42,906 nt of DNA from Nemertoderma westbladi (GCA_032718475.1 JAUCBJ010001067.1:1-42906); one strand, 5' to 3'. Shown: positions 19,276-28,904, counted from the first letter of the stretch. Notes: generated by a model not told the origin, from the sequence alone. Program-made: numbers and translations.

Positions 19276-19560
19276 TCCGTTTACAGTGACGCCAAGCCGC
19301 CAGTACCCCTGGACATGCACGCACATGCCCTCTCCGTCGCCCGGGAACGCAAACTCACCGCCCACCTCGAGGAGTGCCGCAATCTCGTGATGGAGGCCCA
19401 GGGTGGATGGCACTCGCACTGCAGTGCAGTCCTCTTGGAAATCGCTCGTCACCAGACCCCCCGTCGAGGCATTCCCGCACCCGATGCGGCCAGGCACCTA
19501 TTCCAACGCCTTTCCGTTACATTGCGGCGTGGGAATGCCGCGATGTGGCTCTGTAGAGGC
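19276..19560 (+). pseudogene. GC-rich retroelement polyprotein fragment
   Basis: A GC-rich island in AT-rich surroundings. One frame gives PVPLDMHAHALS, then MEAQGGWH, then LFQRLSVTLRRGNAAMWL. The combination of a conserved GGW and, about 50 residues later, LFQRLSVxLxRGNA is a recurrent C-terminal block in eukaryotic retroelement-type polyproteins as I remember them; I cannot name the clade. It is fused to unrelated sequence downstream and has no neighbouring domains, so it is a relic. A random GC-rich ORF is the alternative. Confidence 0.4.
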
Positions 19561-20520
19561 CCTGTTTTCGCCCCCTCCGTAGACGGAATCCAGCAGTGCC
19601 GGATTAAGCCTCTGGTGGCCCTAAGGCACATTTTAGTAATTTCCAAAAATGGCCCGAAAATTGATATTTTTCCGCAAACCCTTTCAAAAGAAAAAGCTGC
19701 TAAAAACAACTGAAATTGTGAAAATATAAAGTATTTTCGTTGGATGACTGTGTGTAAATAAGTACTAAGTACTATTTTGTGATAGACAAAGTGTAGCAGT
19801 TACAAAATCGGTTCTAGAAGATCCAAATGGCCATGTTTTACAAACCAATATTCACGATTGTAGCCGTAAAGCTGCTAAACATTTTGTATATGTTTAATGG
19901 AAATTGAGTAAAAATTAAAAAAGTAGTAGGGAATTCATCTTTTATGAAAGCCCTTCTATCAAACCACAAAAAATTGTGTAAATTTTCGAAAATTTCATTT
20001 CTGTGGGTGTTATAGTTAGCCCCCTTAAGGCTGACTGACCCCTGTAGACATTTAGCAATTATGATCGAATCGTGGGAATGTGTTATTTATTTGCTGTAGG
20101 TTTCGCAGGGTACTTATCTTTACAGGACTTGCTGATAAATATAACACACTAAAAGTGTGGGCTTAGTGCAAAGATATAATATTTCTGATCTATATTTGGA
20201 CTTGCTGAGAAAGTAATGTTCTTCGATAAGATAAGTCTCGGAAATAAGTACTTTTTGTCACTAATTTTAATTTACCCCAATTCAATTACAGTATGCTGTC
20301 CGAGAGTTTTAGGTTTTGCAGGAATTGCACCTAAAATACCATCGAATGCAAAATGCAATACACGACGGGCATATCATCTTCATTTCGGTTAAATTAAATT
20401 GCAGTAGTGACAAGAAGTTATTTCTGACACGTTTTTTTTTTATCAACAACTATTTTATCTACAACAAATTTATCCTTTTTTTTATCAATTAGGGCCTATA
20501 TTAATAAAATAATATACTAG
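19561..20520. other. No gene seen
   Basis: AT-rich non-coding sequence with homopolymer T runs near 20,430 and 20,475. No ORF or RNA gene recognised. Confidence 0.5.
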
Positions 20521-20522
20521 AG

Positions 20523-20814
20523 ACGGCGTCAAGACGCCGTTAAGCAAGTCGGAAGTCATCAATCAAATGTAAATTCCATCAACAAGCTGTCATTGGTGTT
20601 ATTTTACCATTGCGCCTATGGCGTTTTTTCGTTAATCTCTATTTTTCGAGCCCACGGCTCATGGACGAAATAGCGGAACATACCAGGGACATTAGAATCG
20701 CGGTATCTAGCCGCTGTGAAAATTTCATCAAAATCGTTAGAGTAGTTTTGGCTGTAGATCAGTCAGTCAGTCAGCCAGCCAGCCAGTCAGTCAGCCAGCC
20801 AGCCAGTCAGTCAA
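20523..20814. repeat. Interspersed repeat with terminal hairpin and (CAGT/CAGC)n tail
   Basis: Starts with an 8-bp perfect hairpin, ACGGCGTC-AA-GACGCCGT (20523-20540). It continues with a unique part containing 'gtgaaaatttcatcaaaatc' and ends in alternating CAGT/CAGC tetranucleotides (20760-20814). The hairpin-to-microsatellite layout and its likeness to 110-272 suggest a mobile-element family. Its exact limits and class are unknown. Confidence 0.5.
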
Positions 20815-21550
20815 CAATTCTTACAGTAATCAAGTCCTACGACTTGCTAATTATATTTACAGCATATAAAACTAATTCGTTGTACTGTTGTAGAGTAGCG
20901 ATATTCAGTCAGTCGCAGGTTGTCATACTGTAATTTCCGTTGGGGATTTTGTGACAGATTGATCTATTATTGCTGACAAAACTTGCAGTCACTAAATAGA
21001 CAAATTTTTATAATTTATTATTGGTGTTTTTGATGAATAAGTGGTTATATATTATGTCATTGCCGACTTTGAAAAGCTCTTCCTGTGCCAAACGAACGTT
21101 TTAATAATTGACAAATCTCATTTTGATTGGTTTTTTGTTTGCTGCTTGCTGACTACTAACTGTTTGTAATTTGTAATATTATCAATTAAATTATTGCATT
21201 GTTTGTTTGTATTGTTTACGACTGAATTAATTAAAATATAATATAACATTGCATAAACCATCTACAATACATAAATATTAATGAAGCAGTTAGCGGATTG
21301 TAAGTAATCGATTCCTAGAGATGAGTTTGTGTACACAGCGGGGGCGTGAATTAAAACAGCTGTTGTTACTTTGTTCTTCATGGAATTCAGATCAATGTCA
21401 CTTCAACTCAGATCACCTACACTTCTCTAGATTTTATGGCAATCCTACTATGTTACGTAGGAACTGTGAGCCATCAGTGAATAGCTCGTTATACAAGTGC
21501 CAGTATCCTAATGTCAGAGTGTTGGAAGCCATAAGTAACTAACCCACAGA
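20815..21550. other. Spacer with an unrecognised 73-codon ORF next to the minisatellite
   Basis: Mostly AT-rich. An ATG ORF at 21321-21542 ends nine bases before the tandem array. It has no family resemblance or signal sequence that I can see, and no support as a gene beyond its length. Confidence 0.35.
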
Positions 21551-23392
21551 GGGGGTGGTACTCTAAACGGACGGGTGGAACTCTACACGGAGGGGCGGTA
21601 CTCTACACGGACGGGTGGTACTCTACACGGACGGATGGTACTCTTCACGGACGGGTGGTACTCTACACGGACGAGTGGTACTCTACACGGACGGGTGGTA
21701 CTCTACACGGACGAGTGGTACTCTACACGGACGGGTGGTACTCTACACGGACGAGTGGTACTCTACACGGACGGGTGGTACTCTACACGGACGGATGGTA
21801 CTCTTCACGGACGAGTGGTACTCTACACGGACGTGTGGAACTCTACGGACGGGTGGTACTCTACACGGACGAGTGGTACTCTTCACGGACGGGTGGTACT
21901 CTACACGGACGAGTGGTACTCTACACGGACGAGTGGTACTCTACACGGACGGGTGGTACTCTACACGGACGGATGGTACTCTACACGGACGGGTGGTACT
22001 CTACACGGACGAGTGGTACTCTACACGGACGAGTGGTACTCTACACGGACGGGTGGTACTCTACACGGACGAGTGGTACTCTACACGGAGGGGTGATACT
22101 CTACACGGATGGGTGGTACTCTACACGGACGGGTGGTACTCTACACAGACGGGTGGTACTCTACACGGACGGGTGGTACTCTACACGGACGAGTGGTACT
22201 CTACACGGACGAGTGGTACTCTACACGGACGGGTGGTACTCTACACGGACGGGTGGTACTCTACACGGACGAGTGGTACTCTACACGGACGAGTGGTACT
22301 CTACACGGACGGGTGGTACTCTACACGGACGAGTGGTACTCTACACGGAGGGGTGATACTCTACACGGACGAGTGGTACTCTACACGGACGGGTGGTACT
22401 CTACACGGACGAGTGGTACTCTACACGGGCGGATGGTACTCTACACGGACGGGTGGTACTCTACACGGACGAGTGGTACTCTACACGGAGGGGTGATACT
22501 CTACACGGATGGGTGGTACTCTACACGGACGGGTGGTACTCTACACGGACGGGTGGTACTCTACACGGACGAGTGGTACTCTACACGGACGAGTGGTACT
22601 CTACACGGACGGGTGGTACTCTACACGGACGGGTGGTACTCTACACGGACGAGTGGTACTCTACACGGACGAGCGGTACTCTAAACGGACGGGTGGTACT
22701 CTACACGGACGAGTGGTACTCTACACGGGCGGATGGTACTCTACACGGACGGGTGGTACTCTACACGGACGAGTGGTACTCTACACGGAGGGGTGATACT
22801 CTACACGGATGGGTGGTACTCTACACGGACGGGTGGTACTCTACACAGACGTGTGGAACTCTACGCGGAGGGGTGGTACTCTACACGGACGGGTGGTAAT
22901 CTATACGGACGGGTGGTACTCTACACGGATGGGTGGCACTCTACACGGACGGGAGGTACTCTACACGGACGGGAGATACTCTACACGGACGGGTGGTACT
23001 CTACACGGACAAGTGGTACTGTACACGGATGGGTGGCACTCTACACGGACGGGAGGTACTCTACACGGACGGGAGATACTCTACACGGACGGGAGGTACT
23101 CTACACGGAGTGCTGGTACTTTACACGGACGGGTGGAACTCTACACAGAGGGGTGGTACTCTACACGGATGGGTGGTACTCTACAAGGACGGGTGGTACT
23201 CTACACGGAGGGGTGGTACTCTACACGGATGGGTGGTAATCTATACGGACGGGTGGTACTCTACACGGCTGGGTTGTACTCTACACGGATGGGTGGTACT
23301 CTACAAGGACGGGTGGTACTCTACACGGAGGGGTGGTACTCTACACGGATGGGTGGTAATCTATACGGACGGGTGGTACTCTACACGGATGG
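21551..23392. repeat. 20-bp minisatellite array, about 92 units
   Basis: The unit is GTGGTACTCTACACGGACGG. Units differ mainly at two positions (GGG/GAG/GGA before TGG). One unit near 21,845 is two bases short. Because 20 is not a multiple of three and the unit has no stop in any plus frame, all three forward frames are open for long stretches and encode the same 20-residue repeat. These ORFs are by-products. In the 3' part units are more diverged, and a 120-bp higher-order repeat appears (compare 23,168-23,270 with 23,288-23,390). Confidence 0.95.
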
Positions 23393-24169
23393 GGTGAAGG
23401 GGTCAGACTTCAGAGGTCTTTCTATTTATTGTTAGGTCGAATGTCAATTATAGTAGATCTATTTATTAGGGTGAAATTCATAGAAATAGGTTACCACAGT
23501 ATGAATAAACTCGCACATTCTCTATTATCAGATTATCTCTGGCCGTCTATTTATTTCAATTCATTATCATATAATTATATCATAAGCATTATCATTATCA
23601 TATGATTATATCATAAGCATTATCATATACCGGTATCTTTTCATATTTCATTGCGTTAGGGCGTACAAAATGCGAAGTGCGGAGTGCGGTTATCTAAAAA
23701 ATAATGACAATCAAAAATATAATCATAGCGGTACTTCCTTACTACAATCAGTACAGCAATGTGAATAAATTAAATACCGTATGAGAACTGCATCAAATAA
23801 ACACATGTAAAACGTTATAGAGCCTACCTTCTATAGTACCGGTCTTAATAAATGTATCATAATATATCAATAGCAACCTCAATAATATTGAACGGTTTTC
23901 ACTCACCAAACTGTGGCAAAAACAAGTCCCTAAAAGGTGCCACCCTGCTCCATAGCGCGGGAAATTCAAATGATTGAAAGACATATAATTTGTACTGGAA
24001 AGGGTGGCAGATTAGATCTGCCACCTATATTTTAGCGGTAAATTCAAATCTGTTTTAACATTGAATACATGAATAGAGTAAGACTTAAAATGTAATTCAT
24101 TGAATCAGAATAAATTATTTCTTTATCGGTTTAACTCACTCATCCGTTATTGTTGTTGTTTTATCTATT
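23393..24169. other. No gene; short repeat and hairpin
   Basis: A 31-bp direct repeat ('atgattatatcataagcatt' type) lies at about 23,562-23,628. A hairpin with 10-bp perfect arms, GGTGGCAGAT-TAG-ATCTGCCACC, is at 24003-24025. No coding content recognised. Confidence 0.55.
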
Positions 24170-24428
24170 CTGGGACTTCGAGCAGCACGTGATCACGTTA
24201 ACAACTAAGGTGACTGGTTAACTAGTCTGGTCTTCGAGCAGCACGTGAACAACTAAGCTTACTGGTTAACTAGTCTGGGACTTCGAGCAGCACGTGAACA
24301 ACTAAGCTTACTGGTTAACTAGTCTGGGACTTCGAGCAGCACGTGAACAACTAAACTGGCTTGTTACCTAGTTTGGAACTTCTACAGTAGCTGCACGTGA
24401 ACAACTAAGCTGATTGGTTAAATAGTAT
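24170..24428. repeat. Five tandem units of about 50 bp, each with CACGTG
   Basis: The unit reads 'ggacttcgagcagcacgtga' followed by 'acaactaagctnactggtta' and 'actagtct'. The first and fifth units carry indels. Each contains the palindromic E-box CACGTG. Confidence 0.8.
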
Positions 24429-24460
24429 TTGACCCATAATAACAATTTTATAATTATTTT

Positions 24461-24521
24461 ATCGTTTAATTTACGTTCAATGTGCATGTCATGCACGTAC
24501 ATTGAACGTAAATTAAACGAT
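24461..24521. repeat. Perfect 23-bp-arm palindrome
   Basis: Arms 24461-24483 and 24499-24521 are exact reverse complements (starting ATCGTTTAATTTACG) around a 15-base spacer. The spacer contains a smaller GCATG/CATGC palindrome. No transposon or gene boundary is evident here. Confidence 0.9.
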
Positions 24522-24867
24522 ATACATATTTCAATCACCTTCTTGTTTTTATCTCATTGTCTGTCCTTTTATTAATGACCCCTATTATTATAAATTGTCC
24601 CTTTGAGTTAATTTTTAGTTAGTCTAGAGGAACAAGACTAAAAGTGATCCGAGAAGAGTTGAGTTTAGATACATGTAATGAGTATTGGAAAAATACAAAA
24701 TCTTCATTATTGCAGATATATAGTATTAATTATTTAGGGCCGGTTCATAAATAAACTACCCCCCCCCCCCCCCGCAACTACCCCACCCCCCCCCCCCCCA
24801 CCCCCACAAAATCACTTCAGAAAAATAATATAATATATTTTTAATTTAGTATAATTCTTAAACAACA
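24522..24867. other. No gene; poly-C tracts
   Basis: AT-rich sequence followed by C-rich tracts at about 24,760-24,800. Nothing else recognised. Confidence 0.5.
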
Positions 24868-24939
24868 AGTTTGCCAGAATGCCATGCGAAGCACAAACTA
24901 AACAACATTAAAAAACATAATACGAAACAGGAAGACCTA
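24868..24939. repeat. Left flank: unit of the roughly 180-bp tandem repeat hit by the Polinton
   Basis: 'gtttgccagaatgcca' to 'aatacgaaacagga' matches two units right of the Polinton (from 42,131 and 42,311). The Polinton therefore landed inside this tandem repeat, which independently confirms its ends. Confidence 0.8.
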
Positions 24940-25373
24940 AGTAGTATAAGAAGCTATGACACGGCATCAAGGTCACCCATAGCCAGCATTACCATCCATT
25001 TCTACTCCTTCCTCCAATCAGAAGCCACCATTTCAACCGTTACCAGTGGTCGTTATTATTTCATCCAATCAGATGCCATCATTTCAACCGTAACCGAGGT
25101 AACTTCTCAAGTTCCCGCTTATTCCGCTAGAGGCGTTATTAGTCACCCAACGAACTTCCTCTCTACTCCTTCCTCCAATCGTGAGCCTTTATTTTACAGG
25201 TGCTCAGGTGTCTACACTTAGCGTCAGGTAACTTCTACTATTTTTAAAATCGCTATTTTTCACCAACCAGTATTTTCATATTCACCAGCCTTTATTTTAC
25301 AGGTGCTCGGGGTATCTACAGGTAACTTCTACTATTTTTCAAATCGCTATTTTTCACCAACCAGTATTTTCAT

Positions 25374-26033
25374 TGTAAGCGGATTCAATTCCACTTACAT
25401 TACCCACCAGAAAATGGACCAGTGGCATTTAGCAATATGTTGGGGATACGAGATTACCAATATTAATCTCGTCTCTTAACCAACATTGGGGGGGGGGGGG
25501 GGGGAGGGCGACACAAGCCCCAAAGCCACAGAGAAAGGTGAGAGGTCAAACCACCTCGGAGGGAGTACAGCTAGTAGAGGATAGCAGCGGGGGGAAACAC
25601 TCGTAGGGAGTGCCAAAGTGACAATTAGTATATTAGCCAATAGTGGGGAAGGAAGCACGTGATAAGGAACAGGAATGCATCCATTGGGTAGAGGGCCAAA
25701 GTACAGTAGGAGGTGAAACCAATATTCAATGTGTGATTAATCATATATTATCTTACATTACTGGTTTACCAGTCAGTTGAGTCATTCAGTCAGTGCAGAC
25801 CGGTCATAGTTAATGACCACCACCGCCATACCGGTAACAATTGACCTGTATTTTCTGCTATATTCATTTATCTGTACCGACGTGTTATTATCGCCTATGT
25901 TAATCAATACCGAGAAACAACAAACTCCTATTGCTTTCACCAACAGCCTTCGGCCAAAGCGACTAACACGATTCCCCAGCAGAATGGTGACGAGTACATT
26001 TATAACCCGGTCGGGATCTCCGATCCCGTCACA
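25374..26033. mobile_element. Solo-LTR-like insertion in the left terminal repeat
   Basis: 660 bp absent from the right terminal repeat. It starts TGTAAGCGG and ends CCCGTCACA (TG...CA) and is flanked by a 5-bp duplication TTCAT (25369-25373 and 26034-26038). These are the hallmarks of an LTR left after recombination. It contains a 23-base G run region near 25,485 and a short ORF at 25813 that runs out of it. There is no similarity to the BEL/Pao LTR of this window. Family unknown. Confidence 0.75.
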
Positions 26034-26120
26034 TTCATATCTTTTATTTCAGGTGTCTTTCTACCCATAATTTTTCACCAGTAACTAAATTTCATTTCGC
26101 AATTTTTCAGATAACAAAAT

Positions 26121-26195
26121 ATTCAACTGGGATTGAACATGGGACCATCATGATTTGCAACAATTCACCGTTCACTCTTCCATCCAACCTCGAGA
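26121..26195 (-). other. tRNA-like, B-box-containing segment in the left terminal repeat
   Basis: Reverse complement of the segment at 41531-41605. On the minus strand it contains GTTCAATCC, close to the polymerase III B-box. The T-stem pairs poorly, so it is not a functional tRNA call. Confidence 0.3.
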
Positions 26196-26231
26196 GAAAA
26201 AGGCGACAAATATCCGTGTTATACCGTAGCC

Positions 26232-26739
26232 TGATCTATTTTGCTTCATTTACTGTTATTATTCACTTTCTATTGGTTACACATGTTCTTAGTTGATTGG
26301 TTGTATATATAAAATGATCTATATAAATATATGAATAGAATAGAAAACATATTATTACATCCGACAAGACAGATTTATTTATCTGTCTTGTCGCTGTTTT
26401 TTAATTGTTATTACATAAAATAATAATAATAATAATGTCTTCTGATACACCTGCGCCTGTAATAAGACATACATTTAATTAGGGTTCGATCGGTACATAT
26501 AGTACAGATCTAGTACATTGGCCAGGCTGTCCAGCTGTCAGGCAGTACCCGAATGACCGTATAAATAATATAGATTATATTATATCATTACTCAGTAGGC
26601 CTATACAGGTATGTCAGTCGTCAGTCTGTAGATCTATGCTATTACTACCGTACTAGATAGACAGATAGATATCCGTTAATTGATTATGTAAAGCAGTAAA
26701 GAGCCCCCACCCTCCCCTGAGCTATCTGCAAAAATAATT
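26232..26739. other. Left subterminal region with a 12-bp hairpin; no clear gene
   Basis: Perfect hairpin GACAAGACAGAT-TTATTT-ATCTGTCTTGTC at 26363-26392, followed by a T-rich run. A 15-codon ORF (26434-26481) starts with ATG after an AAT repeat and ends at once, perhaps the stump of a gene. Nothing else seen. Confidence 0.55.
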
Positions 26740-26949
26740 ATGGCCAACTCAAGGCTAAATAACAAACAATGTTGCTCCGGTCCGGCTCCGGCCCCGGCTC
26801 TGGCACTTTTAGGTTGCTCTGGGCCGGTACCCGGCTCCGGCAAAAAAAATAGCTCAAGGCGAAACCTACATTTAATACTGTTGATAATCTTACTTGTATT
26901 GTTATTGGTAACACTATTTATTGTCCTTCACAACCTAATTTTAAAATAG
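26740..26949 (+). CDS. Small proline-rich protein with C-terminal transmembrane segment (doubtful)
   Basis: 69 codons with an ATG start. Residues about 12-35 are a Pro/Ala/Gly low-complexity stretch from repeated GGCTCCGG DNA. Residues 44-66 are strongly hydrophobic (LILLIILLVLLLVTLF), like a membrane anchor. It overlaps another ORF (26853-27257) in a different frame whose composition looks more like a normal soluble protein, and an A8 run at 26842-26849 lies at the crossover. The two could be one frameshifted gene, in which case the hydrophobic tail would be an artefact. No family recognised. Confidence 0.3.
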   Translation: MANSRLNNKQCCSGPAPAPALALLGCSGPVPGSGKKNSSRRNLHLILLIILLVLLLVTLFIVLHNLILK

Positions 26950-27257
26950 ATATTTCTGAACAAGCAAGAAAAGAACTACGATCTATTGATATTTTCGGCG
27001 AGGTAGATTCTACTAATTACCTTTTAGATTACAAAGAAGAAGATGATTTAGATAAATTCACAATTTTATCAATGTCAGATAACTTTATTGTTATTAGTCA
27101 ATATAGCGGTAATATAGCGAGCAATAAATGTGAAACGTTTGAGATCAAATTAGATCGTAAAAATGCTTATGAAATTATGGCTTTGTTTATAGTTATTATT
27201 TCGAAAGAAACCCTTGTAACTACTGATGAAACTGATGACAATGAAGATGATTCTTGA
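26853..27257 (+). CDS. Unknown acidic Polinton ORF, start unclear
   Basis: Frame open for 134 codons from just after a TAG at 26850. The first ATG in it is at 27072, leaving 61 codons. The part upstream of the ATG reads like coding sequence (EQARKELRSIDIFGEV). The tail is acidic (TDETDDNEDDS). The lack of a start near the beginning suggests a frameshift at the A run at 26842-26849. It precedes the RING-like gene by 67 bp. I recognise no domain. Confidence 0.4.
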   Translation, partial: LKAKPTFNTVDNLTCIVIGNTIYCPSQPNFKIDISEQARKELRSIDIFGEVDSTNYLLDYKEEDDLDKFTILSMSDNFIVISQYSGNIASNKCETFEIKLDRKNAYEIMALFIVIISKETLVTTDETDDNEDDS

Positions 27258-27324
27258 CTCTTTCAGCTATATTATAAATATTTTATCAACATTTTAACGA
27301 TTTTGGTTTGGTTATTTAAGAAAA

Positions 27325-27618
27325 ATGGATATTTTAATAAACACAAATTGTAGTATTTGTTATTCTAATTTAAAACATCTTGATTGTTACTTATGTGTTA
27401 ATAAGCATGGAACTTACGTGACATGTATTGATCAATATGTCAAAATTAATGATTGTACTAAAATTTGTCCAATTTGTAGAGTAAAGACACTTTGCAGAGT
27501 AAACAAGTTATATAATCCATATTATTGGAAAGAGCTGCGGAATTCTATCTACATTTCAGGAAAAAGTAACGAACCTAACGATTTACAATATCACAGAATA
27601 TTTTTTATCGATATATAG
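27325..27618 (+). CDS. RING-finger-like small protein
   Basis: 97 residues, ATG at 27325 (AAAATGG, A at -3). Residues 9-52 carry paired ligands: CSIC, then CYLC, H28, C34, and CPIC at 48-51 followed by Arg, as in RING domains (C-x2-C ... CPxCR). RING proteins usually act as E3 ubiquitin ligases; large DNA viruses often encode small ones. Here the middle ligands (C24/H28/C34) are spaced unlike the textbook RING, so this is RING-like. The rest (residues 60-97) has no feature. It is directly followed by the PC4-like gene, only 17 bp from stop to ATG, as in a compact viral gene block. The ORF looks intact. Confidence 0.6.
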   Translation: MDILINTNCSICYSNLKHLDCYLCVNKHGTYVTCIDQYVKINDCTKICPICRVKTLCRVNKLYNPYYWKELRNSIYISGKSNEPNDLQYHRIFFIDI

Positions 27619-27635
27619 TGAAAAAAGGTGGTTTT

Positions 27636-28022
27636 ATGGTACCTTGGCTGTTTGATGAAGAACATAAAAATATCACAGTAAAATTAAATAAGAATTTGCG
27701 TAGTTTTGACATTTACTTTAAGACATATAAAGATGAATCATCTTCGAGAGGTATAAAACCAAAAAAGTATTATTTGAAACTTGATGAAGGTATTCTTTGC
27801 AATGATTTGTGTATGAGAGTAATTCGCACTTTAACTGAACATACTCTAAGTCATATTTCCAGTACTAAATGCTACGGGCGTGGTATAGAACATAAATGTC
27901 AAACTAAGAAATGTAACAAATTTATACGATGTCACCGCTATCTCACTTGGTATGGACATTATTTAAATAGAAAACAATGTCTGTTAATTGCTGGTATACG
28001 ATTACACAATCTTTTCAAATAA
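27636..28022 (+). CDS. PC4 (p15)-like single-stranded DNA-binding protein
   Basis: 128 residues from the first ATG (27636); the frame is open upstream to 27618. Residues about 4-60 follow the PC4 pattern: a short hydrophobic strand before ITVKLNKNLRSFDIYF, then a linker with glycine, IKPKKYYLKL in the place of the conserved 'P..KG..L' segment, and a following helix. PC4 family proteins bind single-stranded DNA as dimers and act in transcription or replication. Residues about 85-110 add a Cys/His-rich patch (CYGRGIEHKCQTKKC...CH), possibly a zinc site, that PC4 lacks. The gene sits between the RING-like gene and the ATPase. The assignment rests on pattern memory; an unrelated beta-rich domain is possible. 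Confidence 0.5.
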   Translation: MVPWLFDEEHKNITVKLNKNLRSFDIYFKTYKDESSSRGIKPKKYYLKLDEGILCNDLCMRVIRTLTEHTLSHISSTKCYGRGIEHKCQTKKCNKFIRCHRYLTWYGHYLNRKQCLLIAGIRLHNLFK

Positions 28023-28190
28023 GGTAAAAAGCAGAACGAAAGATTGCCTTGATAAATATACTAATACTACAGTTGTACATACTTTTTGTTGTAAAATGCG
28101 GTTTTTTGTGAATTGTTACATATATACATAGTAATGGTGATGGTTCTTTATGTTATATTATATTATATTGTTGATATATCTTAATAATAA
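28023..28190. other. Short AT-rich spacer before the ATPase
   Basis: No ORF. The repeated 'ttatat' stretch at 28,152-28,170 may serve as a core promoter for the rightward gene. Confidence 0.3.
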
Positions 28191-28751
28191 ATGGCTGACT
28201 TTAATATAGGACCATATAATTTAAATTTTCAAATGGGAACGAGCATGATAATTTCTGGCCCATCTGGTTTGGGTAAATCTACCTTTGTCAGTAACTTAAT
28301 TAAACACAAGAATGGTTGCTTCAATGAACCTCCCTTGCGAGTATTGTATTGTTACGGGAGCAATCCCCCAACTATTCCTGGTATTACTCACCTTTACAAA
28401 GGTTTGCCTGAAAATGTAGACAGTTTAGTAAATAGTCAAGATTTATTAATTATAGACGATTTATTAACAGAAACTGAGTCCAGTACAGCCTTAACTGTAT
28501 TGTTTACTAAGGTTGCTCATCATTCCAATGTATTTATTTGTTTCATAATGCAAAACATGTTTTACAGTGGGAAGCATAACCGTACAAGATCAATTAATTG
28601 CCATACCTTAGTATTAATGAAAAATCCTCGAGACAGTTTATCGGTTTTAAATTTCGCAAAGCAGATGTTACCTGGGCAGACCAATTTTGTAGTAGATTCC
28701 TATCAAGATGCAACTATTGAGCCATTTTCGCATTTCATAATTGATTTATGA
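28191..28751 (+). pseudogene. Polinton A32/FtsK-HerA-type packaging ATPase, C-terminus cut by in-frame stops
   Basis: 186 codons from ATG (AATAAATGG). The Walker A motif is GPSGLGKST at residues 24-32; Walker B is LLIIDD at about residues 87-92. The later FMKNPRD-type segment (LMKNPRDSLSVLNFA) and PGQTNF are characteristic of the Polinton family. These ATPases pump genomes into capsids. The ORF stops with TGA at 28749, but the same frame continues after it (second stop TAA at 28764) with an arginine-rich segment typical of the family's C-terminus, to a stop at 28863. So about 35 residues are lost by two nonsense changes rather than by a frameshift. The ATPase core itself looks intact. Confidence 0.88.
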
Positions 28752-28904
28752 CAGGAAACACCCTAACATTTAAGATTTAGATCGGATATATTTCGTAATC
28801 ATAATTGTTACATTAAAAATTACATTGACTATAAATGTAGCGATAATAATAATAATAATAATTAATATTTATATTTTGTAAAATTTTTCAATAATGTTGC
28901 AACA

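Larger units (their letters stand above)
24940..26231 (+). repeat. Left terminal inverted repeat (interrupted)
   Basis: Pairs with 41493-42011 at about 95% identity by eye, from AGTAGTATAAG to ATACCGTAGCC. It is longer than the right copy because of a 660-bp insertion (25374-26033) and a local duplication of about 100 bp (25184-25286 repeated at 25287-25373). Confidence 0.92.

Noticed and set aside
21551-23392. CRISPR-like array
   Set aside because: The units are contiguous with no unique spacers, and the surroundings are eukaryotic.
21575-23435. Nine long overlapping ORFs (up to 293 codons) encoding VVLYTDGWYSTRTGGTLHGR-type repeats
   Set aside because: They arise from the stop-free 20-bp minisatellite in all frames. 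There is no start context, no unique domain and no splice structure.
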